Part shown: positions 1-8,125 of the stretch, piece by piece
Layout: each line of letters begins with the position of its first letter
Position numbering within the stretch: position 1 is the stretch's first letter
Assembly (NCBI RefSeq): GCF_001305515.1
Contig: NZ_LJYW01000001.1
Coordinates: 3,680,447 to 3,744,446, forward strand
DNA: 64,000 bases
Direction of reading: 5' to 3'
DNA from: Prosthecodimorpha hirschii
GTDB taxonomy: Bacteria > Pseudomonadota > Alphaproteobacteria > Rhizobiales > Ancalomicrobiaceae
The notes under the pieces: generated by a model
What the model was told of the DNA's origin: nothing
Seen by the model: only the letters and a program-made list of their open reading frames with translations
Databases searched by the model: none
Translations under genes and position numbers: made by a program

Positions 1-1005
1 GGCCACGTCGGTGTGCAGCGCCAGGGCGACGAGGCTCATCTCGGCGAGGCCGCCCGGCGAGTAGGCGAGCATGATCGGCACCATGCCGTGGCCGGTCAGC
101 CGGCCGAGCCCCCAGGCGAAGGCGACGGTCACGGCGAGCAGGATCGCGGTCGAGCCGAGCGCGATCCGCAGCACGCGCAGGATCGCGGCCGGCGGCGTGC
201 CGGCGAAGCGGCAACCGAGCACCGTGCCGAGCACCATCTGGGCGGTGTTGACGATCTCCCGCGGCGGCGCGAAGTCGGTGATGCCGGCGACATGGATCGC
301 CGCGGAGGTCAGCATCGGGCCGAGCAGGTAGGGGCCGGGCAGCCCGAGCCGGCGGCCGGCCCAGGCGCCGGCGAAGCCGCACAGGATCATCAGTTCCAGG
401 CCCGACCAGGGTGCCGCCGCCAACCCCGCACCGAGCTGGCTGCGGTTGCCGATCGAGACCCCTTCCAGCCACTGAACCAGGAACGGCAGGGTGAACACGA
501 TCATCAGGATGCGGGCCGAATGGGCGAGCGCGATCGTGTTGTGATCCGCCCCGCGCTGCTCGCCGAGTTCGATCATCTCCACCAGCCCGCCGGGCATGCC
601 CGAGAAATAGGCCGTCTCGCGATCGAACCCGGCGACCTTGTGCAGGTAGACGATGCAGGCGAGTGCCGCGACGGCCACGAACAGGGCGAGACCCAGCATG
701 GTGGCGAACCACGTACCGATGTGATCGAGCATGTCGGGCTTGAAGGATGCGCCGAGCATGATGCCGATCACGGCGGTCATCGGCGGCCGGATCACCGCGG
801 GGGCGGCGACCGGCAGGCGCAGCAGCGAGGCGATCGTCAGCATCGACATCGGTCCCAGCATCCAAGGCAGCGGGAGCCGAAGCCAGGCGAAGACAGAGCC
901 GCCGCACCAGCCGATGCCGAGCGCAACGAGGAAGCGCAGGTACGGGAAGCGGGCGGGCGCGAAGGCGGCCACGAGGGCGCGCAGGGAAGCGATGCGGTCT
1001 TGCAA
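1..1005 (-). CDS. AbrB-family membrane protein, 3' end beyond the window
   Basis: The reading frame stays open to the window edge for 335 codons. It contains repeated hydrophobic segments and the two-fold repeated hallmark of the AbrB (formerly 'ammonia monooxygenase') family: LPWMLGPM near the N-terminus, SGMPGGLVEM and, in the second half, YSPGGLAEM. The second membrane protein at 24790-25884 has the same motifs (LPWMIGSL, SVPGGPVEM, TSPGSVTEM). I choose a TTG start at 1005 because an in-frame TGA lies just upstream and a GGAG stands 9 nt before it. The gene follows the DMT exporter gene at 1021 by 15 nt and is the last visible gene of the leftward transport operon. Substrate unknown. Confidence 0.85.
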   Translation of the reverse strand, partial: MQDRIASLRALVAAFAPARFPYLRFLVALGIGWCGGSVFAWLRLPLPWMLGPMSMLTIASLLRLPVAAPAVIRPPMTAVIGIMLGASFKPDMLDHIGTWFATMLGLALFVAVAALACIVYLHKVAGFDRETAYFSGMPGGLVEMIELGEQRGADHNTIALAHSARILMIVFTLPFLVQWLEGVSIGNRSQLGAGLAAAPWSGLELMILCGFAGAWAGRRLGLPGPYLLGPMLTSAAIHVAGITDFAPPREIVNTAQMVLGTVLGCRFAGTPPAAILRVLRIALGSTAILLAVTVAFAWGLGRLTGHGMVPIMLAYSPGGLAEMSLVALALHTDVA

Positions 1006-1020
1006 GCGAAATGTCTCCGG

Positions 1021-1938
1021 TCAGCGCGTCTCCTCCGGGGCCGCAGCATCCCTGCGCCCCGAGCCATAGGCAAGGACGGTCGACGCCAGGATGACCAGGG
1101 TGCCGAGCAGGACGGCCGGGGTCGGCACGTCGCCGAAGGCGACGAAGCCGATCACGATCGCCCAGATCATCTTGGTGTAGCTGACCGCCGAAACCGCCGC
1201 CGCGCTGGCATGGTAGAGCGAGCGCACGGTCAGATACTGGAAGGCGCCCGAGGCCAGCCCCATGGCGATCAGGCCGGCCAGTTGCGCACCGCTCGGCATC
1301 ACCCAGGAGAAGGGCAGAGTCGGCACCATGGTGGCGGCCGAGATGCCGAGCGTCCAGACGACGACCGAAATCGAGGTCTCGGTCCTGGAAAGCCGGCGCT
1401 GCATGATCATCGAGAAGGCCGACAGGACCATGCCGGAAAAGGCCAGCGCGGCGCCGAAGACGGATCCCCGGCCGGTCGGATCGACCATCAGCAGCACCCC
1501 GGCGATGCCGACCAGAACGGCGCCCCAATCGCGCCAGCCGACCCTGTCGCCGGCGAGCGGTGCGGACAGGAGAGTGACCACGATCGGCTGCAGGAAGGAG
1601 ATCGCGGTGGCGTCGGCGAGCGGCATGATGTGGTAGGCGCCGAACATCAGGACCAGGACGCCGGTCCACACCAGTGCCAGCAGGATCTGCTCGCGCGGCC
1701 GTGCCGTCCGCAGCGCCGGCAGGCCGCCCATCCGCCTTGCCATGACGAGCACCGGGATCAGGGCGAAGGCGTTGCGGAAGAAGATGATCTGGTTGATCGG
1801 AAAGGTCTCCGACTGCCATTTCACCGCAGCGTTGAGCAGCGAGAAGAGCGCGATGCCGAGCGCCATCAGCAGGATGCCCCGGCGCGGGTCGCGCGCGACC
1901 CGGTCGATCCGCGGCGCATCGATCGTGGTCGCCGTCAT
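1021..1938 (-). CDS. EamA/DMT-family transporter
   Basis: A 305-residue polytopic protein with about ten hydrophobic segments arranged as two EamA repeats. The first repeat ends with ADATAISFLQPIVVTLLSA and GVLLMVDPTG, a typical S-adenosylmethionine-transporter-like/RhaT-like arrangement; the second has LYHASAAAVSAVSYTKMIWA. Members move small metabolites across the inner membrane, commonly as exporters. It sits 12 nt downstream of the asparaginase-family gene and is probably co-transcribed with it. A second, diverged member of the same family is at 12038-13231 (shared LADATA motif). Substrate cannot be predicted. Confidence 0.88.
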   Translation of the reverse strand: MTATTIDAPRIDRVARDPRRGILLMALGIALFSLLNAAVKWQSETFPINQIIFFRNAFALIPVLVMARRMGGLPALRTARPREQILLALVWTGVLVLMFGAYHIMPLADATAISFLQPIVVTLLSAPLAGDRVGWRDWGAVLVGIAGVLLMVDPTGRGSVFGAALAFSGMVLSAFSMIMQRRLSRTETSISVVVWTLGISAATMVPTLPFSWVMPSGAQLAGLIAMGLASGAFQYLTVRSLYHASAAAVSAVSYTKMIWAIVIGFVAFGDVPTPAVLLGTLVILASTVLAYGSGRRDAAAPEETR

Positions 1939-1950
1939 GGCGATACCCTT

Positions 1951-2952
1951 TCAATAGGTCAGGAACATGCGCTCGATCTCGGCCGGGTCGGAGGTCCGGG
2001 TCAGCGCCAGCGAGAGCAGCAGGCGGGCCTTCTGCGGGTTGAGATTGTCGGCGATCAGGAACCCCATCTCGCGCAGGCGCTTGCCGCGGAAGGTGCGGCC
2101 GGAGCCGGCCCGGGTCGACTGCACGACCACCACGCCCTTTTCGGCCACTGCCGCCTTGAGCACGTCGGCGTCGCCCTGGCCGGCGAAGCCCGGCGCGAAG
2201 CCGGCCGACACCACGCCCTTCGCGCCCGCCTCGACGAAGGCCCGCGCGGCGGTCCCGTCCGAGCCCGTATAGGCATAGACGATGTCGACCCGCGGCAGGG
2301 CGTCCAGGGCGCGGATGTCGAACTCGGTCTCCGGCGCCGCCCGCCGGATCGGCTTGCGGTAGAACACGATCGTATCGCCGTCTGCATGGCCGAGCACGCC
2401 GAAATCCGGCGACCGGAAGGTCTGCAGGCGGAAGGTCGAGGTCTTGGTCACCTCGCGCGCGGCGTGGATCTCGTCGTTGAGCAGGACCAGAACCCCGAGC
2501 CCGCGCGAGGCCGGCGCGGCGGCGGTCCGGATCGCATTCGCGAGATTCATGCCGGCATCGGTCGACAGCGCGGAGGCCGGACGCTGCGAACCGACCACCA
2601 CGATGGGCACCGCGACCTTGGCGGTCAGCGACAGGAAATAGGCGGTTTCCTCGAGGCTTGCCGTGCCGTGCAGGATGACGATGCCGGCGAGGTCGGGGGT
2701 CTTGGCGACCAGGTCGTCCATCATCAGGACGAGGTCCTTCCAGACCGCGAAGTGGATGTTGGGGCTCGGCACGGCCTTGTAGCGGACCGGGATCACCTCG
2801 GCATGCGCGTGCACCTCCGGGAACTTCGCCACCACCTCGTCGGCATGCAGCATGCATTCGTTGGCGCCGTAGTCGAGGATGTCGAACGGCCCGACACCGA
2901 TCGAACAGATGGTCCCGCCGGTTCCGATGACGGCGACTTTGGGCTTCTGCAT
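1951..2952 (-). CDS. Asparaginase-family protein with altered catalytic motif
   Basis: The 333-residue product has the bacterial L-asparaginase/glutaminase fold signatures. The N-terminal VIGTGGTI motif carries the nucleophilic Thr14, and the second motif reads GIVILHGTASLEET with Thr97. Lys170 in the VTKTSTF segment matches the catalytic lysine of type II enzymes (Lys162 in E. coli). The aspartate that normally follows Thr97 (HGTDT in the family) is alanine here, so the usual Thr-Asp-Lys set is incomplete. No signal peptide is seen, suggesting a cytoplasmic enzyme. I use the ATG at 2952, preceded by AAAGGACAG, rather than the ATG at 2973, which lacks a ribosome site. Substrate is likely an amide but need not be asparagine. 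Confidence 0.82.
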   Translation of the reverse strand: MQKPKVAVIGTGGTICSIGVGPFDILDYGANECMLHADEVVAKFPEVHAHAEVIPVRYKAVPSPNIHFAVWKDLVLMMDDLVAKTPDLAGIVILHGTASLEETAYFLSLTAKVAVPIVVVGSQRPASALSTDAGMNLANAIRTAAAPASRGLGVLVLLNDEIHAAREVTKTSTFRLQTFRSPDFGVLGHADGDTIVFYRKPIRRAAPETEFDIRALDALPRVDIVYAYTGSDGTAARAFVEAGAKGVVSAGFAPGFAGQGDADVLKAAVAEKGVVVVQSTRAGSGRTFRGKRLREMGFLIADNLNPQKARLLLSLALTRTSDPAEIERMFLTY

Positions 2953-3146
2953 GGTCTGTCCTTTGAGGGGCATGCCGTCGGGCCGACGGGCGCGGACGGC
3001 CGTTGCGGGCCCGCGGATGACGGGGAGCGCGCGGGCCGGGAAATCGGGAGGGGGAAAGGCCGCCCGCCGCCCCTCGCGGGCAGCGGGCGGTCAGGTGTGC
3101 CGACCGAGGGGGGCGGCCGGCCCGGCGGCGGTCGCGCCGCCGCGGA

Positions 3147-3854
3147 TCACTCGGCGGCGAGCTTCAGTCCGGCATTGCGCTCCAGGCAGGCGATGGTCTC
3201 GTCCGTGGACAGGATGTCGCCGAAGGTCAGGTAGAAGGCGATCAGGGCGGCGTTGTGCTCTTCGTCGTTGGCCGCGGCATTGCCGTCGGTGATCATGATC
3301 GTCTTGAAGTTCAGCATCATGGCGTCGCGCGCGGTCGTCTCGCAGCAGACATTGGTGACGGTGCCGGTGATCAGCAGCGTGTCGATCCCCAGCCGGCGCA
3401 GGCGCAGTTCCAGATCGGACGAGCCCTGAATGAAGGCCGAGAAGCGCGTCTTGCGCACGATGTCGTCCTCGGGCTTCACGTCGAGATCGGCCCAGAGTTC
3501 GTTGCCGAGCGTGTCCTCGGACATCGAGCGGATGCGGTGCGCGCGCTTGTCCGGCACGGTGTAGTCGTGGAGGATCGACCAGGAGGTGAAGCACTCGTCA
3601 TAGTGGGTGTTGCGGATCCAGAAGACCTTGCCGCCGGTCCCCCGCACGGCCGCGGCGAGCCGGTTGACGTTGGGCACGATCTCGCGCGCCGTCGGACAGA
3701 CGGCATGGCCGACGCCATCCATCATGAAGCCGTTCTGGAGATCGACCACCACCAGGGCGGTCCGGGCCGGGTCCAGGTCGGCGAAGGGATGGGCCGCACC
3801 GCGCCGGGCGACGACCCGGTCGACGACCGATTGCGGGATGGAAACCGTGTGCAT
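3147..3854 (-). CDS. Isochorismatase-family cysteine hydrolase
   Basis: A 235-residue cytoplasmic alpha/beta hydrolase of the isochorismatase (cysteine hydrolase) superfamily. The catalytic triad is visible: Asp38 in VVVDLQNGF, Lys135 in RKTRF, and Cys170 in TGTVTNVCCETTARDA. This superfamily includes nicotinamidase, N-carbamoylsarcosine amidase, biuret hydrolase and ureidoacrylate hydrolase, so an amide or carbamoyl substrate fits the surrounding amidase island. The start at 3854 has a strong GAGGAGG 8 nt upstream. The gene follows the OppD-like ATPase gene by 17 nt and shares its operon, so the transporter may bring in its substrate. Confidence 0.9.
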   Translation of the reverse strand: MHTVSIPQSVVDRVVARRGAAHPFADLDPARTALVVVDLQNGFMMDGVGHAVCPTAREIVPNVNRLAAAVRGTGGKVFWIRNTHYDECFTSWSILHDYTVPDKRAHRIRSMSEDTLGNELWADLDVKPEDDIVRKTRFSAFIQGSSDLELRLRRLGIDTLLITGTVTNVCCETTARDAMMLNFKTIMITDGNAAANDEEHNAALIAFYLTFGDILSTDETIACLERNAGLKLAAE

Positions 3855-3871
3855 GGCGTATCCTCCTCGGA

Positions 3872-4960
3872 TCAGGCGATGGCGAGTGATGCGGATGGCG
3901 CGCCGAACTGCCCGGCGCGGAAGCAGCGCACGGCCCGCGCCGGACCCATCCGGATTTCCGGCGGGGCGGAGGCCAGGCATTCCTCCGTGGCGTGCGCGCA
4001 GCGCGGCGCGAAGCTGCAGCCGGGCGCCAGCCGGCGCATGTCCGGCGGGCTGCCGGGAATCGCCTCGATGTCGCGGTCGCGATCCTGACCGTGCACGGTC
4101 GAGGCGAGCATGCCGCGGGTGTAGGGATGCTGCGGGTTGGACAGCACCTCCTTGACCGAGCCCATTTCGACGATCCGGCCGGCATACATGACGGCCACCT
4201 TGTCGGCGATCTGGGCGGCGACGCCGAGATCGTGGGTGACGAAGATGACGCTCATGCCGAGTTCCTTCTGCAGCTTGCGCATCAGGATCAGCACCTGGAT
4301 CTGGACCGTGGCGTCGAGCGCGGTGGTCGGCTCGTCGGCCAGGAGCAGGCTCGGATTGCAGGACAACGCCATGGCGATCATGGCGCGCTGGCGCAGGCCT
4401 CCCGAAAGCTCGTGCGGATAGGCCTTCAGCCGTCGTTCGGCCGACGGGACCTTGACGAATTCCAGGAGCTCCAGTCCGCGCCGCAGCGCTGCGGCCCGGC
4501 TGCAGCCGGTGTGGCGCATCACGGTTTCGGCGATCTGTTCGCCGATCGTGTAGACGGGATCGAGCGCGGTCATCGGCTCCTGGAAGATCATCGAGACGAG
4601 CGCGCCGCGCATGGCGGTCAATTCCGACGGGGACAGCGCCAGGACGTCCTTGTCGCCGACGCGCATGCGCCCCGACATCCGGGTCTTGTGGGCCGGCAGC
4701 AGGCGCATCAGGGCCCGCATGGTCACGGACTTGCCGGAGCCGGATTCCCCGATGATGCAGAGAACCTCGCCGGGCATCAGCGAGAAGCTGACGCCGTTGA
4801 CCGCGTGGACGGTCGCCTCGCGGGAGACGAAGCGGACCTGGAGGTCTTCGACCTCGACCAGCGGCCGGACACCGTCGGCGACCGGCGCCGATGGCGATGC
4901 CGATGCCGATGCCGATGCCGATGCGGTCGTCGTCGGCGCGGAACGGAAGAAGAAGCTCAT
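3872..4960 (-). CDS. Oligopeptide-type ABC transporter ATPase, OppD/DppD-like (copy 1)
   Basis: A 362-residue ATPase with Walker A GESGSGKS at residues 71-78, signature LSGGLRQR, Walker B LLLADEPTTALD and the H-loop VTHDLGV. The C-terminal oligopeptide-transporter extension ends in a cysteine-containing region (CSFAPRCAHATEEC), which in this family can hold an Fe-S cluster. The first 26 residues are a low-complexity tail with an Ala-Ser repeat not needed for the ATPase. It pairs with the OppF-like ATPase at 4976 to power the permeases at 6157 and 7073. Its paralogue is at 23713-24777. Confidence 0.95.
   Translation of the reverse strand: MSFFFRSAPTTTASASASASASPSAPVADGVRPLVEVEDLQVRFVSREATVHAVNGVSFSLMPGEVLCIIGESGSGKSVTMRALMRLLPAHKTRMSGRMRVGDKDVLALSPSELTAMRGALVSMIFQEPMTALDPVYTIGEQIAETVMRHTGCSRAAALRRGLELLEFVKVPSAERRLKAYPHELSGGLRQRAMIAMALSCNPSLLLADEPTTALDATVQIQVLILMRKLQKELGMSVIFVTHDLGVAAQIADKVAVMYAGRIVEMGSVKEVLSNPQHPYTRGMLASTVHGQDRDRDIEAIPGSPPDMRRLAPGCSFAPRCAHATEECLASAPPEIRMGPARAVRCFRAGQFGAPSASLAIA
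4890..4925. repeat. Hexanucleotide microsatellite, six GATGCC-type units
   Basis: Six consecutive 6-bp units (GATGGC, four GATGCC, GATGCG on the + strand). They lie inside the OppD-like gene and encode alternating Ala-Ser near its N-terminus. The unit is a multiple of three, so changes in copy number would alter only the length of a disordered tail and not the frame. Confidence 0.9.
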
Positions 4961-4975
4961 GGTTTCGGCTCCTGT

Positions 4976-6142
4976 TCAGGCCACGACGGCGGGGCGCAGG
5001 GGGACGACCGGCGCCGGGCCGCGGCCGGCCGGCGCGAGAGCATGCAGGGGATCGAGCACGCCGGGCGGATTGCCGGATCGGCTGTGGCCGCCGGCGGCAT
5101 CGTGCATGTGGCAGGCGGCGACATGGCTGTCCGCATCCAGCCATTTCGGCAGGGTCGGCATGGCGCTGGCGCAGACCGCTTCCGCGAACGGGCAGCGCGT
5201 GCGGAAGCGGCAGCCGGACGGCGGATTGATCGGGTTGGGCGGATCCCCGGTGATCGGCGGATCCTCGACCCGCTCGTCCGGATCCATGGACAGCCGCGAG
5301 GTCAGCAGCGCGCGGGTATAGGGATGCTTGGGCGACGTATAGATCCCGTCGACCGACCCGATCTCGACCACCTGCCCGAGATACATCACCAGCACCCGGT
5401 CGGAGATATACTGCACGACGTTCAGATCGTGCGAGATGAAGACATAGGTCAGGTTGAAATGGCGCTTCAGATAGCGGAGCAGGTTGAGCACCTGCGCCTC
5501 CACCGACTTGTCGAGCGCCGAAACCGCCTCGTCGAGGATCAACAGCCGGGGCGACAGCGCGAGGGCGCGGGCGATGTTGACGCGCTGCTTCTGTCCGCCG
5601 GACAGTTCGTGCGGATAGCGCTGGCCGAACAAATTGGAGCGCAGGCCGACCTTCTCGAGCAGTTCCCGCGCCAGCGACTTCGCCGCGGCGGCGGCCATGC
5701 CGTGGACCTTGGGACCGTAGGCGATCGAGTCCTCGACCGGCAGGCGCGGATTGAGCGAGGAATAGCTGTCCTGGAAGACCATCTGCACGGCCTTGCGGAA
5801 CTCCTTCATGGAGATGCCGCGCATCTCGCCGATGGGGTCGCCGTCGAAGGTCAGCACGCCGGAATCGTGCGGGATCAGCTGCATCAGGAGGCGGGCCAGG
5901 GTGGACTTGCCGCAGCCCGATTCCCCGACGATGCCGAGCGTCTCGCCCTTCAGCACCTGGAAGGTGACGCCGTCCACGGCGCGGACATGGCCGATGGCGC
6001 GGTTGAGCAGGCCGCCGCGGACCGGGAACCATTTCTTCAAATCTTGAGCGATCAGCAGCGGCTGGGCCGGGCCGCCGCGGTCGCGCGGATCGCCCTCGGG
6101 CACGACATCCAGCTTCGGAGGGTCTCGCGTGATGGTCGTCAT
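4976..6142 (-). CDS. Oligopeptide-type ABC transporter ATPase, OppF/DppF-like (copy 1)
   Basis: A 388-residue ATPase: Walker A GESGCGKS at residues 73-80, Q-loop in QMVFQDSYSSLNPR, signature LSGGQKQR, Walker B LLILDEAVSALD, H-loop FISHDLNV, and the C-terminal Opp domain with GCRFRTRCPFA. Walker B carries DEA instead of the usual DEP. The N-terminus shares the DPRDRGGPxQP segment with the paralogue at 22623, showing the two came from one ancestor. The ATG at 6142 has GGAGG 5 nt upstream and is preferred to the GTG at 6160 that overlaps the permease stop. Partner of the OppD-like ATPase at 3872. Confidence 0.95.
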   Translation of the reverse strand: MTTITRDPPKLDVVPEGDPRDRGGPAQPLLIAQDLKKWFPVRGGLLNRAIGHVRAVDGVTFQVLKGETLGIVGESGCGKSTLARLLMQLIPHDSGVLTFDGDPIGEMRGISMKEFRKAVQMVFQDSYSSLNPRLPVEDSIAYGPKVHGMAAAAAKSLARELLEKVGLRSNLFGQRYPHELSGGQKQRVNIARALALSPRLLILDEAVSALDKSVEAQVLNLLRYLKRHFNLTYVFISHDLNVVQYISDRVLVMYLGQVVEIGSVDGIYTSPKHPYTRALLTSRLSMDPDERVEDPPITGDPPNPINPPSGCRFRTRCPFAEAVCASAMPTLPKWLDADSHVAACHMHDAAGGHSRSGNPPGVLDPLHALAPAGRGPAPVVPLRPAVVA

Positions 6143-6156
6143 GATCGCCTCCGGGG

Positions 6157-7059
6157 TCACATCTTCACGTCCATGGCCTGGCGCAATCCGTCCGAGACCA
6201 TGTTGAAGGAGAGCGAGGTGATGAAGATCGCCGCGCCCGGCAGCGCGCAGACCCAGGGGTTGACGTAGATGGCCTGGCGCAGCGTCGAGAGCATCAGTCC
6301 CCAGTCGGGCGTCGGCGGCTCGACGCCGAGGCCGAGGAAGGACAGGCCCGAGGCGATCAGGATCGAGACCGAGACCAGCCCGGAGGCATAGACGAAGACC
6401 GGCGCCAGCACGTTGCCGAGGATGTGGTGAACGATGATCGACGCCGTGCCGGCGCCCGAGGCACGGGCGGCTTCGACGAAATCGAGACCGCGGACCTGGG
6501 TCGTCGCGGTTTCGGCGATGCGGCAGAGCGGCGGAATGAAGACCAGCGTCAGGGCCAGCATGCCGTTGGCCATGCCGCCGCCCATGGCGCCGGAGATTGC
6601 CACCGCCAGCAGGATCGACGGGAAGGCGTAGAAGATGTCCATCGTGCGCATGATCAGCATGTTGATCTTGCCGCCGATGAAGCCGGCGATGACGCCGAGC
6701 GTGCCGCCGATCAGGACCGCCAGGCCGACCGGCACGACGCCCATCAGGAGCGAGGTGCGTCCGCCCCAGAGCAGGCGGGAGAGGATGTCGCGGCCGAGTT
6801 CGTCGGTGCCGAGCGTGAACTGCTTGAAGCCGATCGGCTTCAGCCGATAGACCATCGAGGTCTTCTGCGGGTCCATCGGCGCGATCCAGGGCGACAGCAG
6901 CGCCGCGAGGACGATGGCCAGGATGATGAAGCCGAAGACCAGCGTGACGTAGTCGTAGCGCAGCCGGTAGGCGACGGACTGCCAGTAGCCGCGCACCTTG
7001 ACGGGCGGAGCGGTGTCGACCTTGGCCGGATTGGCTGCGCCAAAGGTGATGTCGGTCAT
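6157..7059 (-). CDS. Oligopeptide-type ABC transporter permease, DppC-like (copy 1)
   Basis: A 300-residue inner-membrane permease with an N-terminal cytoplasmic stretch, one early membrane span (TLVFGFIILAIVLAALLSPW) and the BPD-transporter inner-membrane domain. The DppC-type motif LGTDELGRDILSRLLWG is present, as is the EAA-loop FVEAARASGAGTASIIVHH, which contacts the ATPases. The C-terminal SGLSFLGLGVEPPTPDWGLM is typical of DppC/OppC. The stop overlaps the GTG alternative start of the downstream ATPase gene. It forms a heterodimer with the DppB-like permease encoded 13 nt upstream. Confidence 0.95.
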   Translation of the reverse strand: MTDITFGAANPAKVDTAPPVKVRGYWQSVAYRLRYDYVTLVFGFIILAIVLAALLSPWIAPMDPQKTSMVYRLKPIGFKQFTLGTDELGRDILSRLLWGGRTSLLMGVVPVGLAVLIGGTLGVIAGFIGGKINMLIMRTMDIFYAFPSILLAVAISGAMGGGMANGMLALTLVFIPPLCRIAETATTQVRGLDFVEAARASGAGTASIIVHHILGNVLAPVFVYASGLVSVSILIASGLSFLGLGVEPPTPDWGLMLSTLRQAIYVNPWVCALPGAAIFITSLSFNMVSDGLRQAMDVKM

Positions 7060-7072
7060 GGCGACGTCCTCC

Positions 7073-8029
7073 TCATGCCCGTTTGATGCGCGGATCGACG
7101 GCGGTCTGGATCAGATCGACGGCCAGATTGGTGGCGACGAAGATGAGGGCGAGCACCAGGATGGTGCCCTGCAGGACCGGGATGTCGCGGGTCAGGATCG
7201 CCTTGTTGAGCAGGAACCCGGTGCCGGGCCAGGTGAAGATCGTCTCGATCAGGATCGATCCGCCCATCAGGTAGCCGAACTGGAGGCCCATCACGGCCAG
7301 GACCGCCGGCAGGGCGTTGCGCACCGCATGGCGCAGCACCGCGAATTCGCCCAGGCCCTTGGCGCGCAGGGTCTGGACGAAGTCGTGGTTGAGCACTTCG
7401 GACACGGCCGAGCGCGTCGTCCGCATGATGATCCCGAGCGGGATCATCGACATGGTCACGACCGGCAGGATGGCGTGACGCAACTGCTCCCAGTCGGTCA
7501 GCCGGAAGCTTTCCGAGCCCTTCGATCCCATGCCGGTCGCCGGCAGCCAGTTCATGTTCACCGCGAAGACGATGATCAGCACCATGCCGAGCCAGTAGTT
7601 CGGCACGCTGACGCCGACGATCGAGAAGCCCGTGACCAGGCGGTCGACCCAGCGGCCGTTGAACCAGGCGGCGAGCAGGCCGAGCGTGAAGGCGAGCGAG
7701 AAGGCCAGGATCACCGCGGCGACGGACAGGATGACGGTATTGGACAGGGCGCCGAGCACTTCGCCGGTGACCGGCCGGTTGGTCGCAATCGAGACGCCCA
7801 GATCACCGGTCAGGGCGCGACCGAGCCAGATCGCGTATTGCACCGGGATCGGCTTGTCGAAGCCGTAGGTCTTCTTGATCAGCTCGATTACCTCCGCGGA
7901 GGCATCCGGCGGCAGGAGCAGCTGCAGCGGATTGCCGGGCGCCAGATAGACCAGCGCGAAGCAGAAGGCGGTGACGCCGAGGGCGATCGGGACGGCGTAG
8001 AGAATGCGGCGGGCGACGTAGAGCCACAT
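7073..8029 (-). CDS. Oligopeptide-type ABC transporter permease, DppB-like (copy 1)
   Basis: A 318-residue integral membrane protein with six predicted spans, opening with MWLYVARRILYAVPIALGVT as in DppB/GsiC. The large periplasmic loop contains LAPGNPLQLLLP, and the EAA-type loop reads FVQTLRAKGLGEFAVLRHAVRN. The C-terminus ends VDLIQTAVDPRIKRA, nearly identical in form to that of the paralogue at 20729 (VDVLQTFLDPRIKRA). It is the second gene of the leftward operon, separated from the binding-protein gene by a strong hairpin at 8095-8118. Confidence 0.95.
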   Translation of the reverse strand: MWLYVARRILYAVPIALGVTAFCFALVYLAPGNPLQLLLPPDASAEVIELIKKTYGFDKPIPVQYAIWLGRALTGDLGVSIATNRPVTGEVLGALSNTVILSVAAVILAFSLAFTLGLLAAWFNGRWVDRLVTGFSIVGVSVPNYWLGMVLIIVFAVNMNWLPATGMGSKGSESFRLTDWEQLRHAILPVVTMSMIPLGIIMRTTRSAVSEVLNHDFVQTLRAKGLGEFAVLRHAVRNALPAVLAVMGLQFGYLMGGSILIETIFTWPGTGFLLNKAILTRDIPVLQGTILVLALIFVATNLAVDLIQTAVDPRIKRA

Positions 8030-8094
8030 GGGCGGTACTCCCGGGCCAGGGATGCGGGAGAGGCGGGCCCGACGATCCGGGCCTCGGCATCAGC

Positions 8095-8118
8095 GCGGGC
8101 CCGGCGCACCGGACCCGC
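8095..8118 (-). terminator. Hairpin between binding-protein and permease genes (copy 1)
   Basis: A 10-bp stem with a 4-nt loop (GCGGGTCCGG / CCGGGCCCGC on the minus strand, one G-T pair) begins 7 nt after the binding-protein stop. It has no U-tract, so it is more likely a partial terminator or mRNA-stabilising hairpin that gives more binding protein than permease. Equivalent hairpins follow the other two binding-protein genes. Confidence 0.6.
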
Positions 8119-8125
8119 GGTGGCA

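Noticed and set aside
13-3234. Long open frame on the + strand (over 1000 codons)
   Set aside because: It is opposite the AbrB-family, DMT, asparaginase-family and isochorismatase-region genes and has a His/Arg/Gly/Asp-rich composition typical of antisense frames in high-GC DNA.
3992-6268. Long + strand open frame opposite the two transport ATPases
   Set aside because: Antisense to clear ATPase genes with Walker motifs; composition is not protein-like.
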